A DNA stretch of 64,000 nt from positions 473,760 to 537,759 of the forward strand of contig JXTC01000091.1 in assembly GCA_002914845.1 (NCBI GenBank). Reading direction: 5' to 3'. Shown piece after piece: positions 12,601 to 23,337 of the stretch. The notes under the pieces are model-generated. The model did not search any database. It was not told where the DNA came from and saw only the letters and a program-made list of their open reading frames with translations. Every line of letters starts with the position of its first letter. Position 1 is the first letter of the stretch. The translations under genes and the position numbers were made by a program. The DNA comes from Trema orientale (taxonomy: Eukaryota; Streptophyta; Magnoliopsida; Rosales; Cannabaceae).

Positions 12601-13495
12601 ATATGTGCGAGTTTGGTCAGTTTTGTGGACTTGTCTTTTATTTTTTTCCTGACATGGATTTCTATAAGGCCCTTTGTTATAGCTTTAATTTTCCCTATAA
12701 TATAGAAGGAGTTGATGAGCTTAGATTGCCTTGAAGCTCTGTAGTTGTATATTTGGTCTCATAAATTGATGCAAAGCATTCCAAGTTCTAACCTTAAAGC
12801 CACAAGTTTATAACCATGAAGCTGGCAGTATTTAATTTTGTTTGATCGATGCATGCTTGTTAGTAATTCTATTTCACTATGAAAATATTTAATTTCTCAA
12901 TAGGAAAAGTGAGCCTTCTTTTTTTTTTTTTTTTCGTTCTTTTGTTAATAAGCAAATGCAAAGTACAAACGAATAGTCTGGTTTGGATGGATGTTACGTT
13001 AACATATGTCTAGTTGTTAATAGGAGATTCATCTCCATGAATTGTATTCTGATGGTTTTGGGAGTTAATTTTTGTTTTATCTTTCTCGTCTTTATTATTA
13101 ATTTACATAATTTTAGTTGAACAAATGTTTGAGTGAAGTGTTGGTATGAAGTGTCAAGTCACGGCATTGTACCTGTCCCTTTGGGCCATAAGAATGGTCA
13201 GCCGAATAATGGTACTGATATTTTATTATTTTAGTTTCTTTTTTTTTTTAATAGAAAAAACGTGAGATTTCTACTTAATTACAAATTAAAAATACATATT
13301 ATTATCTAATCCTCACCCCACTCTACTTTATTATTAATAATAGATTTTTATGCCTACTCCTAGTGTGACTCGAATCTGGGATCGAGATCGCAGATAGTCT
13401 CTTTCTTAAATAGATTTAGAACACATTAATCCTCAATATAATTCTGAAAAGGCCAAAAGGAGGAGGATGCCAGAGCGCTTAGTACCAACACCATA
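12601..13495. other. No gene seen; AT-rich with poly-T runs
   Basis: Neither strand has a frame over 60 codons. Poly-T runs occur near 12915 and 13235. A phrase near 13370 (GACTCGAATCTGGGATCGA) hints at an old tRNA-like or SINE sequence but no flanking structure supports it. Confidence 0.3.
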
Positions 13496-13503
13496 GATGA
13501 AAG

Positions 13504-14051
13504 TAGGGCTAATAATTTGTGACACGACACTACAACACGATTCGAAACTCGCACATAATTAGCGAGTTTGAGTTTGCTTTAAACGTATTTGGATCAAAAT
13601 CGGGTTGAATCTGCGAACCCATTTATTAACTGGGTTTAGTTCGGATTGACCCATTGACCCACAATGACCTATTTATTAAACGGGTCGATTTTGGGTCAAC
13701 CTGTTTATGACCCATATAATACCTATTTAAAAATATTAATGTATTTTTAAGATTTCATTATACATATAAATTGGGATTTTATGTAGTTTCGATTTATTTT
13801 TGGTAAATATTATTGTCTTAAGGTTATAAAACATATATGAAATGTTAAATGTATTTGCAAAAGTATATTTTAGCTAGTTTAAATTAAACGAGTTAATAGG
13901 TCGTGTCGGGTTTAGTTGACTCGAATATGACCTATTTGAATAAACAGGTTACACAGATCGTGTCGTGTCGGGTACGAATTGAGGTATATGCTATTATACA
14001 TAGATATTGATACGACACAAACACGACCCGTGACACGAATTGCTACACCTA
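13504..14051. mobile_element. hAT-type MITE with perfect 8-bp target duplication
   Basis: The element starts TAGGGCTAATAATTTGTGAC and its end, reverse complemented, reads TAGGTGTAGCAATTCGTGTC, so the two ends form imperfect terminal inverted repeats. It is flanked by an exact 8-bp direct repeat GATGAAAG (13496-13503 and 14052-14059), the target-site length of hAT transposons. The interior is rich in GACACGAC, GGGTC and ACCCA phrases on both strands. No transposase frame is present, so it is non-autonomous. Divergence between the ends suggests it is not very young, though the target duplication is perfect. Confidence 0.85.
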
Positions 14052-14419
14052 GATGAAAGCTCAAGCCTCACACTCACATAAACATAAATTTATACCATTA
14101 AAAATTTTTATTAGTGTGTGATACTCGACTCTATAAATCACAAAGCACATAAAATATTAATTATCGTGAATGATCCGACCATAAAATTCACAAAAATTGA
14201 AGCCAATCATCAATTAGCTAAGATTTGTGAGACACCTTTGTCTAACAACAAACAGCAAGGTATATTAATTAATTCAAGCCAAAAAAGAGAAGTATAGTAA
14301 TTATGAAAACTTAAATAAATAATAATAAAAAAAAAAAACCATGAAATGATGCTTATCTTTGGGGTCTGGAAGTTTCGTTGGTTAAGTTGCGTAGGCCAAT
14401 GGCCCAATGCTGTCCCTTT

Positions 14420-14605
14420 TGCGTGGGCCCAACTCCACATATATAATACAATATAATATAATAAATAAATAAGGTCCGCTCGCGGTGCCCATACCCGCCA
14501 TTCCTGCGTTTTTGTCACCTTCGCTCCTCTTCCGCACTCTCTTTCTCTCTAACCCTCCATGGATTTGATTCTTCCTCAGCCTTCCGGAAAGTTTCTTCGT
14601 TTCTG
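14420..14605 (+). promoter_or_regulatory. Likely promoter and 5' UTR exon of the TLC gene
   Basis: A TATA-like run (ACATATATAATAC, near 14438) lies about 80 bases before a pyrimidine-rich stretch (TCGCTCCTCTTCCGC, then CTTTCTCTCTAACC) typical of plant leader exons. The donor TTCTG|GTAATA at 14605/14606 would splice to an acceptor just before the start codon at 16933 (GACTAG|CAACC), giving a 5' UTR intron of about 2.3 kb. An ATG at 14559 opens an upstream frame in this leader. The exon limits are inferred, not proven. Confidence 0.5.
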
Positions 14606-15306
14606 GTAATACTCAAAACCAACCCGTTTTTTCTTCATTCATATTCTTCCTATTACCTATTCATTATCTTTAACTTTATATATGTGTGTGTGTATATATA
14701 TATATTTCTATTTATGTCTTCTGATTTGATTTCGTGTCCTCATTTTTATTTTTTTTTAATATGGCGGATGATGTTATTTTTGCTCAGTTAGATGGATATA
14801 TATATTTTCTTTTATTATTTTGGTTTTGTTTATGGCGCTTTAAGGAATGGTTTGGTGCGTCATTTGTGATTGAGTTCATAAGATAACTAGTGGCAATGAT
14901 TTTGGAGATTTTCCGTTTTGCTTTTCGGTTTCGGTGGTTTAACACTCTGTTTATGTATTTGGGCGAGGCGACGAAACGAAACGAAAAATGGTTACGAAGG
15001 AGAATCATATTAAAATGTCTGTTTTTACTTCTTATTTTTGGTTTGCTTGGAATTTCAGAAGCTTAACTCGGGTCCTCAGTTATGCCAGAATGGTTTAACG
15101 TTTACTAGGTTGTTTTTGCAAATTATAATGAAATTTGAGAATTATTAAACTTGATGTTATTATTATTATTGTTACTACTATTTGCTTTTGCTTAAACTTC
15201 ATAAGCAACTAATTGGAGCATAAAGTGAAGAGAGAATTAAAAAAAAACAAGACAACAACAAACGAACTAAGAAGTTGAGTTAGTAGGCTTTCGGTGTCCC
15301 GAATTT

Positions 15307-15558
15307 GGGGCATATTTACTAATCTGTAATTAAAAAGAGAGGAAAAGCAAAAAGGTAAGGGAAAGGGAATGAGTTTAAAGGGGAATGAGAATGAATCAAA
15401 AATTGAATCGTCCTTCGAAGATTTAACTAACTATCTTTAGGATTCTCCAAAATACTGTATTCCAAATAGATAAGTAAGCACATGAATGGAAGGAAAAGGG
15501 AATCATTTTCCTAATTCCCATTCATTTTCCAGTCCATTATGGATTAGTAAACATGGCC
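15307..15558. mobile_element. PIF/Harbinger-like MITE in the TLC leader intron
   Basis: The left end GGGGCATATTTACTAATCTG mirrors the right end, whose reverse complement is GGCCATGTTTACTAATCCAT. The GGGCATGTTTA-type end is common in plant PIF/Harbinger MITEs. The flanks (TTT left, TTA right) are close to the 3-bp TTA/TAA target of that group but not exact. The interior is purine-rich (GGAAAAGCAAAAAGG) with no frame. It lies within the presumed 5' UTR intron of the TLC gene. Confidence 0.65.
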
Positions 15559-15639
15559 TTAGGTTTTATAAAGTATATGAGAAAGGGCAAGTGGTTGTAT
15601 GAAGCGGTCTACTGTGGGAAAAATCCAATGATACGAATG

Positions 15640-15840
15640 AAGTGTGGATTCAGTAACTGAAAACAGAAGTGGAGGCTGAAAATGGGGTGTTTACATTTTG
15701 TTGTGATTGTTTCGGGGTTTCGTGAAGTGTGGATTCAGTAACTGAAAACAGACGTGAAGTATGGATTCAGTAACTGAAAACAGACGTGGAGGCGGAAAAT
15801 GGGGTGTTTACATTTTGTTGTGATTGTTTCGGGGTTTCAT
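15640..15840. repeat. Minisatellite, long-short-long pattern
   Basis: Three starts of one unit occur in tandem. A full unit of about 85 bp at 15640-15724 begins AGTGTGGATTCAGTAACTGA and carries GGGGTGTTTACATTTTGTTG. A truncated unit of about 33 bp at 15725-15757 holds only the beginning. A full unit of about 83 bp is at 15758-15840. Copies are over 95% identical, so the expansion is recent. It lies in the presumed leader intron of the TLC gene. Confidence 0.9.
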
Positions 15841-16932
15841 CTCTAAGAGTTTGATTTTACATAATTAATTTCGGGAGCCTTGGTGTAGTTCAGTTGGGCT
15901 TGGAATATGCTGTGAAGCTTGTTGTTTTTATGTTGGTAAGAAAAGGGTTCATAAACCTATAATTACCTGATGAGGATAGGAAACTTCTGAAGATGAGGAA
16001 GAACTCCGAAAGAGTGAGGAACAGTCAGTGGGTGGATGTTTTTATTCTTCGCTGAGCTAAGTTCATTGATTGAAATTGTTTCTATAAATTCCTTTCAAGG
16101 TTTGCCTTTTATTTGGATATATGGGGGCTTAAAACAACTCATGTTAGTGAGTTGCATAAGATAGGTTTTGAACAGGGTATGCACCCTATGATCTTTCCTA
16201 TTCTTAGAACTTTTTTTTGGGTGGATGGTTGCAAGGACTTCAGCTTAGACTACTATAGAATATAGATCTGATACTGGCCTTGTTAGGGCCTTTGGGTACC
16301 AATTTTGTGTTTTATGCCGCTACATGTTTCCCAACTAGCAAGATCTATGAGATAGATATCAACTAAAGTAAAGCGGATTAGTGGATTTTGTATCTTTTGT
16401 ATTATGTTTTATCTGTACAATGAATGGAACTGCTGTAGGGAAAGATAACAATCTGAATGCTTCTCAAGTTGTCCTCATGTATTATTGAACTTTTTTTTTT
16501 TTTTTTCAAGTAATTTTATCAAGAAGCATTAACGAGAATGTATGAGTCAACTCTTTGTATCTAGTTGCCTTACCTCCCTTCTTTTCCATCTGTCTTGGTT
16601 GGGGTAGATGACGATTTTAGAATGCCAGTGGATAAAAAGAAGGGGCAAGGGTTATGATATCGATAAGTCTTCATTTTCTTAAACCACAATGATTACATTT
16701 GACCTCACTTCAGTAGTTAAACTCAGTAATTTGTGACTCACCAAAATTAAAATTTTCGCATGTCCTGGTAGAAGTTATGATCAATGTAACTAATTGCAAT
16801 TGTTATTTTATTTATTCTTACATGCTATTTATTCTTGGAAAAGGTGAAAAGAGTGAACATAGCACTAAGCTACAAAAAGAAAAAGCCTCCTGGTGGACCT
16901 ATAGCTGCAATTCTGGTTTCTGACTAGCAACC

Positions 16933-19263
16933 ATGGTCATCAAATCTTACCAAGACCAGGCAGAACAGCTACTAAAGGAATATGCATTAGCAGACCCTGT
17001 TATGCCGTATGTTTCCATAATTGGTGGAATTTTTGCATGCAAGATGGTATGCTCTTAGCTTTTCTTTTGATGGCTCATTGTTAAATGTGGCACACATTAA
17101 TCCTTCACCCTTGCATCTTCTTTCTTCAGAAAAATACATATACTTTATTATTTCCAGTTTTTCACTCTGTCAATTTTCCTTTTCTAAGGAGACTCTGTCT
17201 ATGTTCAGGTGTATGATCTTACTCAGTTGATCAGTTCTGTACACTTCAAGAGCTATTCAAGCCTTTCAAAAATCCAACGTACTGAGTGGAATAACAGGTT
17301 ATCTGACATGTACCCTGCTACTGGTTAACACACATGTATCTTTCTTTTACAAATGGTTAATATTTTCCCAACTCTTGCAACAGGGCCATGTCCACAGTTC
17401 ATGCCGTCTTTATCACAGTTATGTCATTATATTTTGTGTTTTGGTCAGATCTCTATTCTGACGACCAACTTGCTGGCCTTGTTACATTGCAAAGTTCTCC
17501 ACTATCCACATTTGTATTGGGGGTAAGGATACTCGAGGTCATCTTAATTTTCAAATGTGGACTTTGTGTGTCATATTAAGTGCCAATGACTGTTATTCTC
17601 GTCACCAATATATTTTTCTCTGTCCATGGCAAGCATGGGTCACAATTTCCACGAACAAAGAACAACTGGGGACTATTATTTATTGGGATAAATGTTAAAC
17701 TTATGTATATAGACCTATTTTATTCTACAATTTGTATTGTCAAACCCAAGAACCGGGGTTGACTTTACACTTTCTGTACAGTATCTGAGCATTGGAGCAT
17801 GTCGCTTCATTTTTATCTTGTTTTTTCGCTAATATTCTCCTTTCAAATCTACTTAAGACTTGAGATTACCAAGTTCTGTACATGTTCACATATGCTGTAT
17901 CTATTTGGTTTAGAAATCTAACATTTCACACTTTGCTGTAATTTTGACAGGTTTCAGTTGGTTACTTTCTTACTGACCTTGGGATGATCTTTTGGTTTTA
18001 TCCTGATCTAGGTGGATTGGAGTATGTAAGTATGTGCTCTTTGGATTGGTTTTGATTGAAACTAACACAATTAGCTTAGCCAAGTATTGTTTGGATCCAT
18101 TTGTTAGTTGTTTATTCTTTTCCTTGTTTGTTCTTGTAAGGAATATTAGAATTTGGAAGTCTGAATGAGAAGAAAATTAATATTTCAGGTGGTTCATCAT
18201 CTTCTGTCTATTGTATCATTAGCATATGCCATGTTGACTGGGGAGGTTCAGCTTTATACCTATATGGTTCTTATCTCTGAAACAACCACCCCTGGGATCA
18301 ACTTGAGATGGTAATTCCTAAATATCATAGTAAATAGCTCTCATAATATTTCAGCAGAAGATGAGGGGAAAAAAAATTGTTTAAGATCCCATCTTTAATA
18401 TTTGATGCATGTCAATGTCGTTTTGAAGGTATCTGGACACGGTTGGTATGAAGCGGTCTAGAGCATATGTCATAAATGGGGTTGTAATATTCCTTTCTTG
18501 GCTGGTAGGTCAAATCTGTTCATAACCTGTTTGAAACTTTCCATTCTCTGTGTCTTTTATTCCATTAAGGAAAGGCAACTTTTTGGCATATCCCTTTTTG
18601 GTTCTGACTAAGACATGCCTGTACTAATTGATATGCAGGTTGCCAGAATACTCCTGTTCATATACCTATTTTATCACGTCTACTTGCACTATGATCAGGT
18701 AATGACAATATCTGCGAAAATTAACTTTGATAAATTCCATGGATGGTGCAGGGGTGGTCTGCACACTTGTACGATAATGTAGAAGAAGTTAGAAACTTTA
18801 ATTTCTTGAATTGGGTTGATTTCTTGAATACTGTAGCACATAATATTCCTAATTGCACGGAGAGTACCCTCCTCCGTCTTATGAAAATAATGCGTACTAA
18901 GACACTCTTCTAGGAAGAAAAAAAGGGGTGAATATATATATATATTTTTTAATGGAAGATACTTGAAATGAATATACGATGAGAGTATTATGAATTTCTA
19001 GTGTTTATTGTCTTGGACAGTCATGAGTATTATGTAGAAGATGTTCTCTGGCTTTGTTTTCATTGAAACCATTTTTTGGTTGATCAGTACTTCTCACTAA
19101 ATTGCTATATATTATTGTTTCTCACAATGAACAGGTCAGACAGATTCAGTCGTTCGGACTGTTTTTAGTAATCGTGGTGCCATTGGTGTTAGCTGTGATG
19201 AACTTGATGTGGTTTGCAAAGATTTTCAAGGGACTGAAGAAGACATTAGCAAAGAGGCAGTGA
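16933..19263 (+). CDS. TLC-domain (TRAM/LAG1/CLN8) membrane protein, TLCD4/TMEM56-like
   Basis: Eight coding exons: 16933-17046, 17209-17297, 17384-17522, 17951-18025, 18189-18310, 18429-18504, 18639-18698 and 19135-19263. All junctions are GT-AG and the phases agree, giving 267 aa. The start is the first ATG after an acceptor (CAACCATGG context). The protein has five to seven hydrophobic segments (about residues 26-37, 75-90, 115-132, 143-157, 190-220 and 231-250), the conserved HH of VVHHLLS (140-146) and the YFLTDLGMIFW segment (119-129), as in plant and animal TLC proteins of the TMEM56/TLCD4 group. TLC proteins are multi-pass proteins, often of the ER, linked to lipid sensing or synthesis. 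This subgroup lacks the full ceramide-synthase signature, and its reaction is not known to me. AATAAA at 19435 may be the poly(A) signal. The gene looks intact. Confidence 0.9.
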
Positions 19264-19870
19264 TAGACACGTCTAGGTGATACAAAATAGCGACTAAAAG
19301 ATCATAGCGAAGAAAGTTTGTATATAACAAGTAGCGACTATACCGAAGAATATCTTTCAGGAGTGTCCCATGTTTATCTTGATTAAATTGCTTTCTCTTC
19401 TCCATTTCTCGTTGAGATGTACATAACAGGTGACAATAAAATGTCGAGCCAATTTGTCTTGACTAAATGTGAATAAGTTTATTAGATAAATACGCGAATG
19501 TACTTGTAGCCATTATGGTGTGAAAATGGATGTTTTGGTTTGTGACCAACACCAAAAGGATAACTAAACGAAGGAAATTGTGGGGCCATACACCTGTTGA
19601 GGGATAAAAGCTGAGTAGTGTTTTTTAGTTCACCATCGCCGACAGCTTTTCTAGCGACATGTATTTAAACGTAGCCATTATGGTGTGATAGAAGTAGGAA
19701 TAATGTTAGGAATGCCACAATTTGACGGGCACACGGTTTGTCATCATGCAGAAATAGAACTTAGTAATTCCATTATCAGTGGAACAAAGAAATTTACATG
19801 TTGCATAAGATGGTTTAAGAATAATGAAATACTAGCTAGGCGCAAAAAACTGGCATGGAAACTTTTAGCA
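19264..19870. other. TLC gene 3' flank
   Basis: It contains the likely 3' UTR and AATAAA at 19435. A phrase GTAGCCATTATGGTGTGA appears twice (about 19508 and 19671), suggesting a small local duplication. The frames at 19685-19978 on both strands cross the next MITE and are not genes. Confidence 0.4.
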
Positions 19871-19879
19871 TTTAATAAA

Positions 19880-20188
19880 GGGTTTATGGCACTAAAGCCC
19901 TTGAATTCTTCAATCAGTGACCACTTAGTCACTAAACTAAATAAATGTTCACAAAAAATTTCTAAATTAACCAATTAGTGTGACCACTTAGTCACTAAAC
20001 TAAATAAATGTTCAAAAAAAAGTTTCTAAATTAACCAATTAGTGACAATGAGATCTTTCTTTTCTTTTCTTTTTTTTAAATTTTTCAATAAAAAACTGGT
20101 AACCCTGTCAAAAATTGGATGAAAGAAAATGTGTGNTGACTAAATGGTCACTACATGAGGGATTCATGGATTTTAATGCCACAAACCC
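19880..20188. mobile_element. Mutator-like MITE with about 60-bp inverted ends and 9-bp target duplication
   Basis: The left end begins GGGTTTATGGCACTAAAGCC. The reverse complement of the right end begins GGGTTTGTGGCATTAAAATC, and the likeness continues about 60 bases to GTGACCACTTAGTCA against GTGACCATTTAGTCA. Flanks are TTTAATAAA (19871-19879) and ATTAATAAA (20189-20197), a 9-bp duplication with one mismatch, as expected for Mutator-type elements. The inner part of the left end is duplicated in tandem. There is no transposase frame. The unresolved base n at 20136 lies near the right end. Confidence 0.85.
19917..20043. repeat. Two 63-bp tandem units inside the Mutator-like MITE
   Basis: A unit starting GTGACCACTTAGTCACTAAA at 19917 repeats at 19980 with very few differences. 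It duplicates the inner part of the left terminal inverted repeat, a pattern seen in some Mutator-like MITEs. Confidence 0.9.
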
Positions 20189-20400
20189 ATTAATAAATGA
20201 TGTTTCCTTACCCAAAAATAAATAAATAAATGAAGTTTATGTATTTAAATATTTTCGCAGTACGTAGGAGCATAAAAGTAATTACAGATATCTGTTAACA
20301 TGGCTAATATTTCTACAAAGAGATCGGTAACTGTGAGGAACATTCTAGAGAGTAGAGAGATAAATAGATAATGTTAAGGAATGATGGTATATATATCTAG

Positions 20401-22017
20401 CTAGATGGTTAGGTCCAAGTTTATGTGATTGTCATAGTTAGTTGAATTAGAATGGGAGATGCTTGGACTATCAGCTGAAGGAGAAAGCTCCAAATCTCTT
20501 TCTTCTACACCTTGCATCATTGGAGGAGTGAAGGATAATGAGAGCTCACAAAGTTTATTGATCCCAAAGCCTTTGTTTACCTTAGGCATGCTTTTAAATA
20601 GATCAGATGGTGTAATACTTCTATCCTGCAAAGTAATGAAAAGAAATTTTATTTTTATGGATTCGAAGTCAAAAGCAATAAAGACCAAACTAATTAAGAG
20701 TAAGATTTAAATGGTTTGTAACTCTCGCGGCGATTGTGAATATAGGAAATTAATTTACAGTAGCATCATAACTCATAAAAAGAAAAAGTTAATATGAGAG
20801 TAACATATATATAGTACATCATTTAGCTTTGCTAAACTAATTAAATCACCATATATAAGAGTAGTTCTGATCGAGTCAGCTTTATCTCCAGTAATGATTT
20901 TTGAAGCTGGGGGCACGAGATTACATAAATGGGAACTGGACTAGGTTCTACATGATGTTCTTATTATATGTATCTTATTACACATACGTACAAGGGTACA
21001 TACAGTATTAGAAGCTTTTTCTTGTTTCACGTGTATAATTTTGCCATTTTCCCAGAAAGAAAACGTGCATTAAGAAAATAAAGAAAAGAGGAATTATCCC
21101 TAAAATTGTTCGTAAAATTAACCCCTAATGCAATCAGATCATAGAGCTTTAACACTGGTGAAAAGAAATGTGTCTCGGTCGAAGCTAGACCCGGATTATT
21201 AGTGCATAAAAATAATTTGTCTGTACCAAGAACTTTTCATCAATATCACAAATTAATAACTCTTGTATACGTTCTTTATTTATAATACTTAGCTTTTTGG
21301 AATATAAAAGAGATTTATTTATTGCTAATATGGGGAAAAAAATTCATCAATCCTAAAATAATTTCCTATGTTTTTATTAAAGCTCATTTGGACAAATCAT
21401 GTGGGTGTTCAATTTCCTCAGAAATGAGAAATTAGAGTGGAAGATCCCTTCTTTTATATGTTTTTTATTAGGTGGCCGAATATGTAAGTTTTTGTACGGC
21501 ATATATCAACTGATATACAAGAATATTCAGTTTATATACTATACACATATATAAGCTTAGATACTAAGTCAATCTTATTTTATATCAACAGATATACCGG
21601 CCATTATTTTGCTTGTAAAACAAACATCTATTTTAAAGCCTATAATTGGCCATTTTGCTAAGAGACCCTTTAATATTTCATCCAAACGTGCAAGTCTGAA
21701 AACTATTCTCAGGCTCGAGTCAAAAGTAAGCTTCTAAAAACCACGCATGTCAAACAGAATCTCTCCCAGAAATTAATATAGTTTCAAGGTAAAATTTTAG
21801 TGGGTTGCCTTCTGTCAAAAGATTAAAGCTTAAGTACCTGAAGGACCTCATTCTCGCTGGCTAGATCTATTCTTGGCCGAAGTACTCCATTTCTGCCTTT
21901 AGAATGGGTTTCATTATAATCGAAATCCCTCCAGTCATATCTTGAATCATTTTCGAGCGACCTGCATATACATATATTTTATGTATATATGATATATGCA
22001 TTATGTATGTTGCACAC

Positions 22018-22052
<35 letters not shown>

Positions 22053-23303
22053 TATAATACATGACAATGTAACTAATAATACTGCTGAGTACAAAAGCTG
22101 AAGCCACTCTTATTTTTTGGGCAGTCAACCGCTATGTGGGATGCACCTGGCTATAGGTTCGAGAATTGGATTATGGATCTCTCAAATGATCTATCTATAT
22201 AATCAATTGTTACAGAAAAATAACATATTAAATTATAATTCTCTAGCTAAATGGAAGAAATTAACCTATAAAATAAAAGAAAGTAAAGCACGCACACAAC
22301 TAAGGAAATATTGTGTAATTTGATCGATCATGATAATACATATAGTTTATTGTACGTGAAACATTCATATAAGCGCCTCAAGCAAAAATATGCATTTCTT
22401 AAGGGTTTTTTTTTTTTTTTTTTTTTTTTTTCCTGAAAATAAAGGCTTATATATATAGGAGTAAGGTTAACTTTTTTTATAATAGAAAAGAGAGGAAAGT
22501 AGCGATCAAAGTAGTATCTCCCCCTAGAATGACCATAGGAGCTTCTAACCTCGCTAACGAGAATGTTCGCTAAAGATCTTACGGACAGATTTTATCTCGT
22601 CATGAGATGAAGTACGTCATCCTAGTCCTGCTAAATATAATTACTAGTAAGACATGCGACAAGTACATAAATAGATACTCTATATCGGATATTGGGTTGG
22701 CAGAAAATAAGTCTTTACATTTAAAACTCCTGAAAGAGCTATACTCAAAGCTCAAACCATGAGCTCTACCTTCCACTTATCATACCTTACCAACATACCA
22801 TCCTACTCCGTGGTGCGAGGAAGGTAACCATACTCCGGACGTTTATGAGACCACATACGTGCATGTTATATGTTCTTGTACGTATAACATGATCGATCTT
22901 TCTGGTGGTACGAATACCTAAAACCACTTGGTCAAAAGGCACGACCACCTACTTCGTCCTCTTATTCCTCGACGACTGACGTTATTCCTTTCGTTAAGTT
23001 TTGTATATATATAAACAGGATTTTGGCACTTATTTTATTGTTATTATTATTGTAATCTTTTCTAACTATTTAATGGGTTGAATAAGAATAAATAAATAAA
23101 AGAAATTTGAAAATTCTCATCTCTTTCTCTTTCTTTATTCTCCCGTCTCTCCTTCCTCCCTCTCAATCACGGCCACTCCACTCTTTCTTTTTTTTATTTC
23201 CAAAACCCAAAGTTACCATTTTTTTTTTCGGTCAAAAATAAAAGATCCAGAGGGGGAGTTTGGTTCGAATTAAAATGGGTTTCGAAAGCTAGGATCAAAT
23301 ACA

Positions 23304-23337
<34 letters not shown>

